24,404 bases of DNA, taken from NCBI GenBank assembly GCA_035514995.1, contig DATJCC010000126.1:1-24404 (forward strand), given 5' to 3'. The stretch is from Leucobacter_A sp035514995 (GTDB lineage Bacteria; Actinomycetota; Actinomycetes; Actinomycetales; Microbacteriaceae). Positions 7,205 to 15,872 of this stretch are shown one piece after another (the first letter of the stretch is position 1; each line of letters begins with the position of its first letter). Under the pieces are notes generated by a model that searched no databases, was not told where the DNA came from, and worked only from the letters and a program-made list of their open reading frames with translations. The translations under genes were made by a program, and so were the position numbers.

Positions 7205-7687
7205 CTATATCTTCAAATTTGAGTCTTTAATAGCCAAATCCCCTATCGGATTGACCCCGGGGCCCGCTGCAAGAGCGTGACCTATCAGAGCGTGCAAGCA
7301 TTTAACGCGAGTGGGCATCCCTCCTGCGCTGATGCCTTCCAGCTCACTTACGATAGCAAACTTGTTACGGTCAGCTATATACGCTTCGTGTGCCTTTTCG
7401 TACTGCTCACGCACAGCTTCATCAGTTTGCAACAGTTCATTGTATGCAACCATTTTGCCCTGCGCTTCTAAATTTGAAGCAAGTCGTACTGCCTCGGGAT
7501 GGCTCAGATAGTAAAAAGTAGGAAAGGGTGTGCCGTCTTGTAATCTGGGTGCAGTTGCGACCACGGCCGGAACACCATCTTTGTCGCGTGCCGCTATGCC
7601 GACAACTCCCCTAGCAGGCCTGCCCAGTTGAGCACTTACAACTTCAATATCACGGGCTGAAGCTTCCTCAATTTTTGTTACGTTCAT
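7205..7687 (-). CDS. DUF501 family protein
   Basis: A 160-residue protein of unknown function, conserved in actinobacteria beside ftsB and eno. It has the family features I recognise: an N-terminal QLGRPARGVVGIAARD, a central TFYYLSHPEAVRLAS, and a C-terminal MPTRVKCLHALIGHALAAG followed by GVNPIGD, with a Cys and His that could be functional. The start is set at ATG 7687, because AAGGG lies six bases upstream; a TTG five codons earlier has no ribosome-binding site. It begins 16 bases after the ftsB stop, so it is co-transcribed. The conserved neighbourhood hints at a link to division or phosphate metabolism, but no activity can be assigned from sequence. Confidence 0.88.
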   Translation of the reverse strand: MNVTKIEEASARDIEVVSAQLGRPARGVVGIAARDKDGVPAVVATAPRLQDGTPFPTFYYLSHPEAVRLASNLEAQGKMVAYNELLQTDEAVREQYEKAHEAYIADRNKFAIVSELEGISAGGMPTRVKCLHALIGHALAAGPGVNPIGDLAIKDSNLKI

Positions 7688-7702
7688 CTCACACCCTTGC
7701 AA

Positions 7703-8203
7703 TCAAAAAAAGTCTTTCGGATTATCAGCCGTGGTGCCAGCACGGATAATCGATTTCGCAAAGTCAAGCGGCCAATTGCTTTCTGTCTGGGATATAGAAT
7801 CACTAACCTGCTTGTCATCATCTACCGGTATTTCAACGCCATCGGTTATCACAGACAATTGCGTTTCGCCGGGCATCACATAATAAAGCCGCTCCCTAGC
7901 CTGCGCCTTAATAAAGACCGGATCTTGCCATTTCAATTTCTCTGCTTCAGTCTCGTCGACAGCTTTTTTGTGTAAATTAACGCTCTCCCGAAGCTGTGCA
8001 ATTTCTTTCTTCTGCTGCACAAATACAGAAATATTTGGAGCTAAAACGATCGCTGCTGTTGCCACAACAGCAAGCACAACAACGCTTAACGCGCTGAAGC
8101 GTAGACTCTGTAACCAGGCAAGAGCATCAGTTTTAAAACCAGCAAACTTGTCCTGTCTGCTTTTAGACTTGTCTTGTGTTGATCGCCGGCTTGATTTTTT
8201 CAT
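7703..8203 (-). CDS. ftsB: FtsB/DivIC-type septum formation initiator
   Basis: A 166-residue bitopic membrane protein of the divisome. It has a basic cytoplasmic N-terminus, one transmembrane segment (around residues 37-56, ALSVVVLAVVATAAIVLAP) and a short coiled coil (QQKKEIAQLRESVNLHKKAVDETEAEKLKW). The family box WQDPVFIKAQARERLYYVMPGE follows, then a variable tail outside the membrane. FtsB proteins bridge FtsL and FtsQ and help activate septal wall synthesis. The ATG at 8203 is preferred over a TTG three codons upstream; the ribosome-binding site is weak for both. The position 24 bases after eno and before the DUF501 gene is the standard actinobacterial order. The tail of about 50 residues is longer than in E. 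coli FtsB, as is usual in actinobacteria. Confidence 0.9.
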   Translation of the reverse strand: MKKSSRRSTQDKSKSRQDKFAGFKTDALAWLQSLRFSALSVVVLAVVATAAIVLAPNISVFVQQKKEIAQLRESVNLHKKAVDETEAEKLKWQDPVFIKAQARERLYYVMPGETQLSVITDGVEIPVDDDKQVSDSISQTESNWPLDFAKSIIRAGTTADNPKDFF

Positions 8204-8227
8204 GAACCACAACTCTTATAGGTGCAT

Positions 8228-9505
8228 TTATTTAAAGCGCGGAAACGCGTTCCGACCCGCATATTCAGCAGCTCCACCGAGCTCTTCTTCAATGCGCAGA
8301 AGCTGATTGTATTTTGCGACCCGCTCGCTTCGAGCTGGAGCACCAGTCTTAATCTGGCCACAATCTGTTGCAACAGCTAGATCTGCAATTGTTACGTCTT
8401 CGGTTTCACCTGAGCGGTGTGAAAGAATCGCAGTATACCCAGCTCTGTGTGCCATCTGCACGGCATCCAGCGTCTCGGTCAGCGTACCTATCTGATTTAC
8501 CTTTACCAGCAGTGAATTTGCAGTGCCTCGCGCGATTCCTTCAGCCAGACGTTGCGGGTTTGTCACAAAGAGATCGTCCCCCACCAGCTGCACTCTATCT
8601 CCTAATGCGGTGGTCAAGTCGCGCCAACCCTCCCAGTCATTTTCATCAAGAGGATCTTCGATTGAAACGAGTGGATACTTATCGCACAGATCAGCATAGT
8701 ATTCAATCATCTCTGCTGCAGTGCGCGCTTTACCTTCGAACTGGTAACTGCCATCAGCAAAAAACTCAGTTGAAGCGACATCGAGAGCCAAAGCGATATC
8801 GCGCCCCGGCTCATAGCCAGCCCTTTTTATCGCTTCTACTATTAAATCCAAAGCTGCTGAGTTATTTGGCAAGTCTGGAGCGAATCCTCCCTCGTCTCCG
8901 AGCGCAGTCGCGAGACCTTTTTCTTGCATTAAACTCTTAAGCGCGTGATAGACCTCGACACCCCACCGGAGTCCTTCAGAGAAGGTTTCTGCTCCCAGAG
9001 GAACTGCCATAAACTCTTGAATGTCGACCCCGGTGTCTGCATGGGCGCCACCGTTAATAATGTTCATTAGAGGAACCGGGAGGGTTCTCGCATTTGGTCC
9101 ACCGATATAACGATATAGGGGCAAGCCTGCTGACTCGGCGGCCGCCTGTGCTACCGCGAGGCTAACTCCTAAGATTGAATTAGCGCCAACATTTTGTTTA
9201 TTTTCTGTTCCATCAGCATCTTTTAAAGCCTGATCGATGAGTCTTTGATCATCAGCTATAAAATCTTCAATAGCAGGCCCCAACACGGTGTGCACTGCGT
9301 CGACTGCTTTTGTGACGCCTTTACCTAGGTAGCGGTTTTTGTCGCCGTCCCGCAGCTCGTAAGCTTCAAAAGCTCCTGTCGAGGCGCCAGATGGCACAGC
9401 AGCACGGCTTACTGATCCATCGCTTAAAGCAACTTCAACCTCTACTGTTGGGTTGCCCCTTGAATCAAGAATTTCTCGTGCAATTACCGCATCGACTAAA
9501 GCCAC
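8228..9505 (-). CDS. eno: Enolase
   Basis: A 425-residue glycolytic enzyme interconverting 2-phosphoglycerate and PEP in the cytosol. It begins with VIAREILDSRGNPTVEVEV, has GDEGGFAP (catalytic Glu loop), the metal-binding ALDVAS and SIEDPLDENDW carboxylates, and the enolase signature LLVKVNQIGTLTETL, followed by SHRSGETED and the GQIKTGAPARSER loop. Length is normal. The GTG start at 9505 has AAGGAG six bases upstream, one of the best ribosome-binding sites in the window. It lies 61 bases after hisS; that gap holds no terminator and no convincing promoter, so eno may be read from the upstream cluster as well as from its own start. Confidence 0.98.
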   Translation of the reverse strand: MALVDAVIAREILDSRGNPTVEVEVALSDGSVSRAAVPSGASTGAFEAYELRDGDKNRYLGKGVTKAVDAVHTVLGPAIEDFIADDQRLIDQALKDADGTENKQNVGANSILGVSLAVAQAAAESAGLPLYRYIGGPNARTLPVPLMNIINGGAHADTGVDIQEFMAVPLGAETFSEGLRWGVEVYHALKSLMQEKGLATALGDEGGFAPDLPNNSAALDLIVEAIKRAGYEPGRDIALALDVASTEFFADGSYQFEGKARTAAEMIEYYADLCDKYPLVSIEDPLDENDWEGWRDLTTALGDRVQLVGDDLFVTNPQRLAEGIARGTANSLLVKVNQIGTLTETLDAVQMAHRAGYTAILSHRSGETEDVTIADLAVATDCGQIKTGAPARSERVAKYNQLLRIEEELGGAAEYAGRNAFPRFK

Positions 9506-9566
9506 TATCTGCTCCTTGTGGTTAGGTTACTTTTTTAAATAAAATCGCCGCTTCTACTCTACCCGG

Positions 9567-10856
9567 TCACAGCTCACGAAATTTTAGATCTGCAACATTC
9601 AAAGTTTCTGCTCTAACATTTGCCATGCTTGAAACACCCGTATCTGTGAGCCTTTGAATTAGTGTTTTCATATTTTTTTGGCGTTTTTCTAACCGCACTT
9701 TAAGTCCCTGGGCAACAAGTTCCTGCTTCAAAGAAATAAGGGTTTTGTGTGGCACATCTTCATCAAAAACAAGCGCAACAACGTCTGCCCCCAGTTCTGG
9801 CACATCAATAAGGTCTATAACCCGCTCAAAACCTATTGAAAAACCGACCGCAGGAACATCTTGCCCTAAAAACCTGCCCACCATCCCGTCGTAACGTCCG
9901 CCGCCGCCGACAGAGCTACCTGAGCCTGGGTGTGCAATCTCAAATATTGTGCCGGTGTAATAACCCATCCCGCGCACAAGTGTGGGGTCGAAGCTGAGAG
10001 TAACTCCCTCGGGTAAAGCGCCGACGAGAGACTCATTAAGTTCTGACAGGCTCAGCACTCCAGTGTTATCTACCCCGTCAGGCAAAACTTTCAGCATTTC
10101 AGCTTCAGTGAGGGCAAGACTGCCAGCTTTTAGCTCTTCTTCGGCGAGGCCTAACGCTTTCTGCAAGCGGCGAGCCGCATCTTCATCTATTTGCGCTAAT
10201 TCTTGTGCAACCCCGTCGAGACCAATTTTGTCTAGCTTGTCAACAGAGATTAGCACCCGACTATGATCTTCGGGTTGAAAACCAGCTGCGTCAAGCATAG
10301 CTGTTAACACTCGGCGATCGTTGACACGTATGGTGCAGGCTTTTAACCCTAATGCTGCAAGTGCTGCTGATGTTGCAGTTATTAACTCTGCTTCTGCTAA
10401 CAACCCTGGCTCACCAATTATGTCTATATCTGATTGCACGAATTGCCTATAGCGACCTTTTTGGGGTCTTTCTGCTCGCCACACCGGCGCTATCTGCAGG
10501 GCTCTGAAAACTGGCGATAATTTTGCTCTGTTTGATGCGTAGTAGCGACTTAACGGCACTGTCAGATCGAACCGGAGACCGAGGTCGGCAAGCAACTCAG
10601 CATCTTCTTGTTTAGCGGCTTCGTTTAAGTCTTGGGCTGTGATGCCACGCTTCAATACCGAAAAAGAGAGTTTTTCGTTGTCTCCGCCTAGACCCGCATG
10701 CAAGCGGTCATAATTTTCAAGCACGGGCGTTTCTATCTCATCAAAACCGTGCGCGCGATAAGTGTTGCGGATCACATTTAGCGCCCACTCACGGCGTATT
10801 TTTTCTTGCGGGAGTATGTCACGCATTCCGCGTGGTGGATTTACCTGTTTTGCCAT
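9567..10856 (-). CDS. hisS: Histidyl-tRNA synthetase, eukaryote-like type
   Basis: A 429-residue class II synthetase that charges tRNA-His. N-terminal PPRGMRDILP leads into motif 1. Motif 2 reads FRALQIAPVWRAERPQKGRYRQFVQSDIDI, the histidine-specific segment is VRGMGYYTGTIFE, and motif 3 is GGGGRYDGMVGRF...GFSIGFERV. The anticodon-binding domain is at the C-terminus. The segment LRFDLTVPLSRYYASN replaces the LRPEGT that typical bacterial HisRS has, and the whole protein resembles the eukaryote-like branch found in some bacteria. The ATG comes four bases after the mazG TAG with no Shine-Dalgarno sequence, so translation probably depends on coupling to mazG. Its place between mazG and eno may reflect insertion of this second-type gene into a conserved pair. 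Confidence 0.95.
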   Translation of the reverse strand: MAKQVNPPRGMRDILPQEKIRREWALNVIRNTYRAHGFDEIETPVLENYDRLHAGLGGDNEKLSFSVLKRGITAQDLNEAAKQEDAELLADLGLRFDLTVPLSRYYASNRAKLSPVFRALQIAPVWRAERPQKGRYRQFVQSDIDIIGEPGLLAEAELITATSAALAALGLKACTIRVNDRRVLTAMLDAAGFQPEDHSRVLISVDKLDKIGLDGVAQELAQIDEDAARRLQKALGLAEEELKAGSLALTEAEMLKVLPDGVDNTGVLSLSELNESLVGALPEGVTLSFDPTLVRGMGYYTGTIFEIAHPGSGSSVGGGGRYDGMVGRFLGQDVPAVGFSIGFERVIDLIDVPELGADVVALVFDEDVPHKTLISLKQELVAQGLKVRLEKRQKNMKTLIQRLTDTGVSSMANVRAETLNVADLKFREL

Positions 10857-10860
10857 AGTT

Positions 10861-11487
10861 CTAGTATTTCATTTCTTCTGCGAGCGCATTTGTTGCTTTG
10901 CGTAGAGCGATGTCTGGATCTATGCCGTTTGCGACTGCGTCTTTTACTATTGCGAGGAGCCCCTGCCCAATTTGAGCCTCGTTTACTGGTGCCTTACCCG
11001 CCGTCAGATTCAGCTTTTGGGCTCGAGCGAGTCTGTCTACTGTTTTGGTTGCACGTGCCAGAGCGGGAAGGCCCGCGGGTATTCCTTGAAGTGGGTGTCT
11101 CGATCCGCGCTCCGAACCTGTGGCTTCTTCTTTTAGATGTTCCCACTCTGCTTCTAGCTCTTCGAGTGTCATGTGACCTCGCTCACCGAATACGTGTGGA
11201 TGTCGGGCAATTAGTTTTTTTGAGAGGGCGTCGGCAACGGTGTCAAGGTCATAGCCTTCTGCGTCTCGTTCAGCTATCGCGGCATGAAAAAGAACTTGAT
11301 ATAGCACATCTGCGAGCTCACTGATCATTTCTTCTGCCGGCGCATGGTTGTCTATCGCTTCGATGAGCTCATAGGTTTCTTCGATGAGGTATCTTGTGAG
11401 GCTTTCGTGGGTTTGCGCTTCGTGCCATGCGCATCCGTCAGGTTTGACCATGCGCATCACAATTTTGTAGGCTTCTGTAACGCTCAT
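10861..11487 (-). CDS. mazG: MazG nucleoside triphosphate pyrophosphohydrolase
   Basis: A 208-residue all-alpha NTP pyrophosphatase that hydrolyses NTPs or dNTPs to NMP and PPi, cleaning damaged or excess nucleotides. The metal-binding pattern is clear: EETYE (36-40) on one helix and ELADVLYQVLFH (57-68) on the next, giving the E-E-x-x-E...E-x-x-D ligand set. WHEAQTHESLTRYL is the usual lead-in. It carries one MazG domain plus a C-terminal helical part, shorter than the two-domain E. coli enzyme but usual for actinobacteria. The ATG at 11487 has GAGGA eight bases upstream. It lies 28 bases after mfd and couples to hisS. Confidence 0.93.
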   Translation of the reverse strand: MSVTEAYKIVMRMVKPDGCAWHEAQTHESLTRYLIEETYELIEAIDNHAPAEEMISELADVLYQVLFHAAIAERDAEGYDLDTVADALSKKLIARHPHVFGERGHMTLEELEAEWEHLKEEATGSERGSRHPLQGIPAGLPALARATKTVDRLARAQKLNLTAGKAPVNEAQIGQGLLAIVKDAVANGIDPDIALRKATNALAEEMKY

Positions 11488-11515
11488 CGATTAGTTCCTC
11501 TAAAACTCGCTGATT

Positions 11516-14500
11516 TTATAGCTCATTAGTTTTGTCTTCTTCAAGGATCGCACTGAAGATTTGAGCGACCCAGGTTAGAGTGTCTTCTGTCACGCTATCG
11601 CTTCTACGCGTGAGAAGTCCTTCTTTTTCTGGTAGTGGAATCTGTAGGGATTTAAGTTCTGCACTGTAGCGAGCCTTGGGATACATTCTGGAAAGACGCA
11701 TTCTTCTAGAGTCTGCCAGTTCAACGGGGCTGATGCGCAACATGCTTCCGCCGGCTACAACTTTGGTGAGACCGAGTTTCGCTGCGCGACGACGGAGTTT
11801 AGTTACCTCTGCAAGTCGAATCACTTCTTCTGGTTCGTCACCGTATCTGTCGCGTAGTTCTTCTAATACAAGTTGTACGTGCTCTTCGGGAGCCTGTGGG
11901 TGGGATGCCGCCGCGAATTTTTGGTACGCTTCAAGGCGCAACCGTTCACTGTCGATGTACTCTTCAGGAATGTGAGCGTCAACAGCAAGTTCGAGCACCA
12001 GCTCTTTTTGCTCTTGAGTTTCTTCGCCTTTAAATGTGTTTACCGCTTCAGAGATCATGCGCAAGTACAGATCAAAGCCCACTCCAGCTATATGGCCAGA
12101 CTGTTCCCCACCGAGTAGGTTGCCTGCTCCACGCAGCTCGAGGTCTTTCAAAGCCACCTGCATGCCACTTCCGAGTTCGTTGTTACGCGCGATTGTTTCG
12201 AGTCTTTCGTGCGCTGTCTCGGTTAGTGGTTTTTCTGGGTCGTAGAGAAAATATGCGTAGGCGCGCTCTCGGCTTCGGCCTACACGACCTCGCAATTGGT
12301 GTAGCTGGCTAAGCCCGTAACGATCAGCTTGATCAATGATTATTGTGTTGGCATTGGCAATGTCGAGACCGGTTTCAATGATCGTTGTTGCAACAAGCAC
12401 ATCATATTTGCGCTCCCAAAAGTCGATTACAACCTGTTCCAACTGTGCTTCACTGAGTTTTCCGTGAGCTACCGCAACGCGGGCGTCAGGCACCAGTTCT
12501 GCTATTTTAGCGGCCACTTTGTTGATTGATTGCACGCGGTTGTGCACAACAAAGATTTGCCCTTCGCGGAGCATTTCTCGACGCACTGCAGCCGCCATTT
12601 GTGAGTCACTTCTTTGGCCGACAAAAGTCAAGATGGGGTGTCTATCTTCTGGGGCCGTCGCGAGGGTAGACATCTCACGAATGCCGGTAACAGCCATTTC
12701 TAAGGTTCGCGGAATCGGGGTGGCGCTCATCGCAAGGATGTCTACACCAGTTTTAAGTTTTTTTATGGCGTCTTTGTGTTCAACACCAAAACGCTGCTCT
12801 TCATCTATTACTAGCAGCCCTAAGTCTTTGTATTGTACGTTTGGTGAAAGCAACCTGTGTGTGCCGATAACTACGTCGACAGTGCCTGCCGCAAGCCCCT
12901 CAATGGTGGCCCTGGCTTCTTTTTCAGTTTGAAAACGAGACAGTGCGTGCAGACGCACCGGGAATCCTGCGAAACGATCTTGAAAGGTCTCCATGTGTTG
13001 CTTTACTAGCAGCGTGGTGGGCACCAAAATAGCGACCTGTTTATTATCTTGCACAGCTTTAAAAGCCGCTCTAACAGCTATTTCGGTTTTCCCGAAACCA
13101 ACATCGCCAGAAATCAGACGATCCATGGGCTGTGGTTTTTCCATATCAGCTTTGACCTCAGCGATTGTGGTCAACTGATCTACAGTCTCGACGTGCGGAA
13201 ACGACTCTTCTAGTTCGTACTGCCATGGCGTGTCAGGGCTGAATGGGTGGCCCTTAACGGACATGCGCGCCGCATAGAGCTTTACTAGCTCAACCGCGAT
13301 GTCTCGTACTGCTTTACGCGCCTTTTTCTTAGCAGTAGACCAGTCACTACCACCCATTTTTGATAGTGAAGGCGACTCCCCACCCACATATCTTGAAAGT
13401 TGGTCGAGTTGGTCAGTCGGAACAAACAGTTTATCTTTGGGAAGTCCGCGCTTATTTGGGGCATACTCTAAAACTAAGTATTCACGCTGAGCTTTCTGCG
13501 CGTTTCTGCCGCTTCCGGTCGGAACCATTCTGCTCACCAATTCAACAAACTGGCCGATGCCGTGAGTTTCGTGCACCACATAATCACCAGCAACAAGTTT
13601 TAATGGGTCAACAACCTGTTTGCTCCGTCTGGCAAGCTTCTGCGGCGCATTTTGACGCTCAGCAAAAGAACGCCCAAAAAACTCCGTTTCAGTGATTAAA
13701 GCTAGTTTTGCATCTTGACTGTAAAACCCGCTCCAGGCTGTTCCCGATACAACATACACAATAGGTTTTTGCGATAAATTTTGAAGATCAGACACCTGTT
13801 CAACAGGTAAGCCGTGTTCTAACAGATTTTCTGCTGCCCGATTTGCGAGGCTCGAGCTTTGGCAAACCAAAACAACGCGTATTCCAGAGGTTATCCATTC
13901 ACGTGACTTATCTGCAAAGAAATCAGAAGCTATTTCACCCGCACTTGGAACAGGCAGCGGCCCACCTTCAACAAAAACCTCATCGGCTGACTCTTCTGGT
14001 GAACTACTAAAAGCTGTAACCGTTCGCCAAGGACGCGAAACACTGACACTGCGCACCTCGCTGAGTGTCGCTAAACCATCGCCCGAAACTTGTATAGGTG
14101 CCGCGCCGCCTCCACCCGCCTGTTCCCAGGCAGCATCAAGAAATTCTCGATTAGTTTCATGCAAGCTAAGCGCTCTTGTCGCTACCCGTTCTGGTGAAAC
14201 TACCGTCACTGAACCGCCCTTAGGCATTAACTCAGTGACTAGAGCGAGTTTGCCATCTAGCGCGGGGAGCAAAGCTTCCATTCCCTCAACCAAGATCCCC
14301 TGACCCAACTGTTCAAGCATGCTAGAGAATGCAGGCATTTTTGGTTGCAGCTCAATAGCTTTAGCGCGAACCTCTTCGGTGAGCAACAGCTCTCGCGCGA
14401 TACCTACACGCAGCGACTCTAGTGCTTCGCCCGCGCTACGCTGATCAGATACAGCAAAAGCTCGCATCTGCTCGATCTCATCTCCAAAAAAGTCTATGCG

Positions 14501-15094
14501 CACCGCATGATCTTCTGTGGGAGCAAAAACATCGACCATGCCACCGCGCACCGCAAACTCACCACGGCGCGTAACCATGTCAACTCTCATATAAGCAAAA
14601 TCAATGAGTGTTTGCACTAACTCATCGAAGCCTACGTCATCTTTACCTTCAAATAGATCAATGTGAGAACCAGCGGCCGCATGTTGTGAAATGGGTTGCA
14701 ATACCGCGCGCACCGAAGCGAATACTATTCTCGGCACTGCGTTGTCATCGCCCCTTATCAGGCTGAGCACTCGCTGCCGTCGTCCCAGTGTCTCGGTTGA
14801 AGGGCTTAAACGTTCGTGCGGCAGAGTCTCCCAAGCCGAAAGTTCAGCTGTTCTGGCATCAGGAATCATAGTCTCAATTTCACGACGGAGGCGATCTGCT
14901 TCCCTGCTTGTGGCTGTCACGATGAGATGCACTCCACGGTCACCTGATGACCAAGACTGTTCTATCTGCCCGACAATAACCGGAGCGCGCAACCCTTCAA
15001 GAACTGAGATATTCAGGTCTGATTCTGCGCCTTCTACAGCTCTAACAAACCCTGAGGAACTTTGTAAAAGTTTTGGAAGACCGCTTAAACTCAT
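11516..15094 (-). CDS. mfd: Transcription-repair coupling factor Mfd
   Basis: A 1192-residue DNA translocase that removes RNA polymerase stalled at lesions and recruits UvrA. Domains in order: UvrB-like region (about 1-350), linker, RNAP-interacting CarD-like domain (about 496-570, LVAGDYVVHETHGIGQF), and superfamily 2 motor. The motor has the P-loop GDVGFGKTE (663-671), DEEQ (764-767), SATPIPR (790-796) and QLRGRVGRSR (933-942) with the downstream TRG region. The C-terminal autoinhibitory domain follows (about 1035-1192). All motor motifs are intact and length is full. The ATG overlaps the pth stop codon (ATGA, 15091-15094), and AGGA lies eight bases upstream within pth. Confidence 0.98.
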   Translation of the reverse strand: MSLSGLPKLLQSSSGFVRAVEGAESDLNISVLEGLRAPVIVGQIEQSWSSGDRGVHLIVTATSREADRLRREIETMIPDARTAELSAWETLPHERLSPSTETLGRRQRVLSLIRGDDNAVPRIVFASVRAVLQPISQHAAAGSHIDLFEGKDDVGFDELVQTLIDFAYMRVDMVTRRGEFAVRGGMVDVFAPTEDHAVRIDFFGDEIEQMRAFAVSDQRSAGEALESLRVGIARELLLTEEVRAKAIELQPKMPAFSSMLEQLGQGILVEGMEALLPALDGKLALVTELMPKGGSVTVVSPERVATRALSLHETNREFLDAAWEQAGGGGAAPIQVSGDGLATLSEVRSVSVSRPWRTVTAFSSSPEESADEVFVEGGPLPVPSAGEIASDFFADKSREWITSGIRVVLVCQSSSLANRAAENLLEHGLPVEQVSDLQNLSQKPIVYVVSGTAWSGFYSQDAKLALITETEFFGRSFAERQNAPQKLARRSKQVVDPLKLVAGDYVVHETHGIGQFVELVSRMVPTGSGRNAQKAQREYLVLEYAPNKRGLPKDKLFVPTDQLDQLSRYVGGESPSLSKMGGSDWSTAKKKARKAVRDIAVELVKLYAARMSVKGHPFSPDTPWQYELEESFPHVETVDQLTTIAEVKADMEKPQPMDRLISGDVGFGKTEIAVRAAFKAVQDNKQVAILVPTTLLVKQHMETFQDRFAGFPVRLHALSRFQTEKEARATIEGLAAGTVDVVIGTHRLLSPNVQYKDLGLLVIDEEQRFGVEHKDAIKKLKTGVDILAMSATPIPRTLEMAVTGIREMSTLATAPEDRHPILTFVGQRSDSQMAAAVRREMLREGQIFVVHNRVQSINKVAAKIAELVPDARVAVAHGKLSEAQLEQVVIDFWERKYDVLVATTIIETGLDIANANTIIIDQADRYGLSQLHQLRGRVGRSRERAYAYFLYDPEKPLTETAHERLETIARNNELGSGMQVALKDLELRGAGNLLGGEQSGHIAGVGFDLYLRMISEAVNTFKGEETQEQKELVLELAVDAHIPEEYIDSERLRLEAYQKFAAASHPQAPEEHVQLVLEELRDRYGDEPEEVIRLAEVTKLRRRAAKLGLTKVVAGGSMLRISPVELADSRRMRLSRMYPKARYSAELKSLQIPLPEKEGLLTRRSDSVTEDTLTWVAQIFSAILEEDKTNEL

Positions 15095-15708
15095 GCTTTA
15101 TTCCTAGAATGCACGTCTTGTTGCGCCTTAAGAAGTCCATCAAAAACTATGCTGGTCGTTGCGTCTGCCGCATCTGTAAGTAACAGGTCGAGCTCTTTCT
15201 TTTCTGTTGAGTTAAAAGGAGAAAGCACAAAATCAGAGGGATCTTTACTCCCAGTAGGCCTTCCTATACCGATTCTGACACGCAAAAAATCTGGTGTTCC
15301 AAGAGCCTTCGCTATGTCGCGCAACCCATTATGCCCACCGTGCCCACCACCCTGTTTTAGTTTTACGTTTCCAAAAGGAATATCAAGCTCATCGTGCAAC
15401 ACGATTATGCGATCCACGGGAACATCAAAATATTTTGCGGATTGCGAAGTGGGGCCGCCCGAAAGATTCATAAAAGTGTTTGGCTTCACTAGAATCAACT
15501 GCGGGCCGGGCACTCGGAGACGACCATCAGCTATGCGACTGTTAGTTTTATGAGCTTTAAAAGACTCACCTATCTCTTGCGCTATCAGGTCGAGTGCCAT
15601 TTGGCCGACGTTGTGTCTCGTCTGTTCATATTTAGGACCGGGATTACCAAGCCCGATCACTAGCCAACGGTCTTCAGCCAAAGCTTTTTCTTTCTTTCTC
15701 CAAAACAC
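15091..15708 (-). CDS. pth: Peptidyl-tRNA hydrolase
   Basis: A 205-residue esterase that frees tRNA from prematurely released peptidyl-tRNA. LVIGLGNPGPKYEQTRHNVG holds the catalytic His (residue 32 from this start). IIVLHDELDIPFG carries the Asp that polarises it, and KQGGGHGGHNGLRDI and VRIGIGRP line the tRNA-binding cleft. The start is ambiguous. GTG 15708 is used here with a weak AGG upstream; TTG 15711 is adjacent; TTG 15681 would give a length closer to other Pth proteins but its GGAG is about 15 bases away. The gene lies beyond the rplY terminator, so it needs its own promoter in 15712-15780. It is translationally coupled to mfd. Confidence 0.94.
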   Translation of the reverse strand: MFWRKKEKALAEDRWLVIGLGNPGPKYEQTRHNVGQMALDLIAQEIGESFKAHKTNSRIADGRLRVPGPQLILVKPNTFMNLSGGPTSQSAKYFDVPVDRIIVLHDELDIPFGNVKLKQGGGHGGHNGLRDIAKALGTPDFLRVRIGIGRPTGSKDPSDFVLSPFNSTEKKELDLLLTDAADATTSIVFDGLLKAQQDVHSRNKA

Positions 15709-15780
15709 CAACTAAGCCTACCGCGAGAAGCTTAAACTAATTAGTCAGAAATCTCAGACCGCGGTAACAAAGTTTGAAAT

Positions 15781-15812
15781 TAAAAAGGGCTCGAGCTTAA
15801 ACTCGAGCCCTT
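15781..15812 (-). terminator. Rho-independent terminator downstream of rplY
   Basis: Arms AAGGGCTCGAG (15785-15795) and CTCGAGCCCTT (15802-15812) pair perfectly over 11 bp around a 6-nt loop. On the minus strand the stem is followed by TTTA after the CCCTT end, forming a U-tract. There is no U-run on the plus side. It ends the glmU-prs-rplY transcript before pth. Confidence 0.85.
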
Positions 15813-15823
15813 AAAAGAAGGCT

Positions 15824-15870
15824 ATTTTGTGATCAGCGGTTTAGCTATCTGCATCCGCTGATCACAAAAT
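15824..15870. repeat. Perfect 16-bp inverted repeat directly after the rplY stop
   Basis: Arms ATTTTGTGATCAGCGG (15824-15839) and CCGCTGATCACAAAAT (15855-15870) are exact complements with a 15-nt loop. The stem begins two bases past the rplY stop codon and is followed 11 bases later by the separate terminator hairpin. Neither side has a U-tract, so it is not a simple terminator by itself. It could stabilise the mRNA 3' end, help termination, or bind a protein at TGATCA. Confidence 0.85.
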
Positions 15871-15872
15871 TG

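Noticed and set aside
9506..9566. Riboswitch or attenuator ahead of eno
   Set aside because: The gap is 61 bases and shows no stable structure beyond the ribosome-binding site.
15824..15870. Perfect inverted repeat taken as the rplY terminator
   Set aside because: It has no U-tract on either strand; the hairpin at 15785-15812 has one on the minus strand and is the better terminator.
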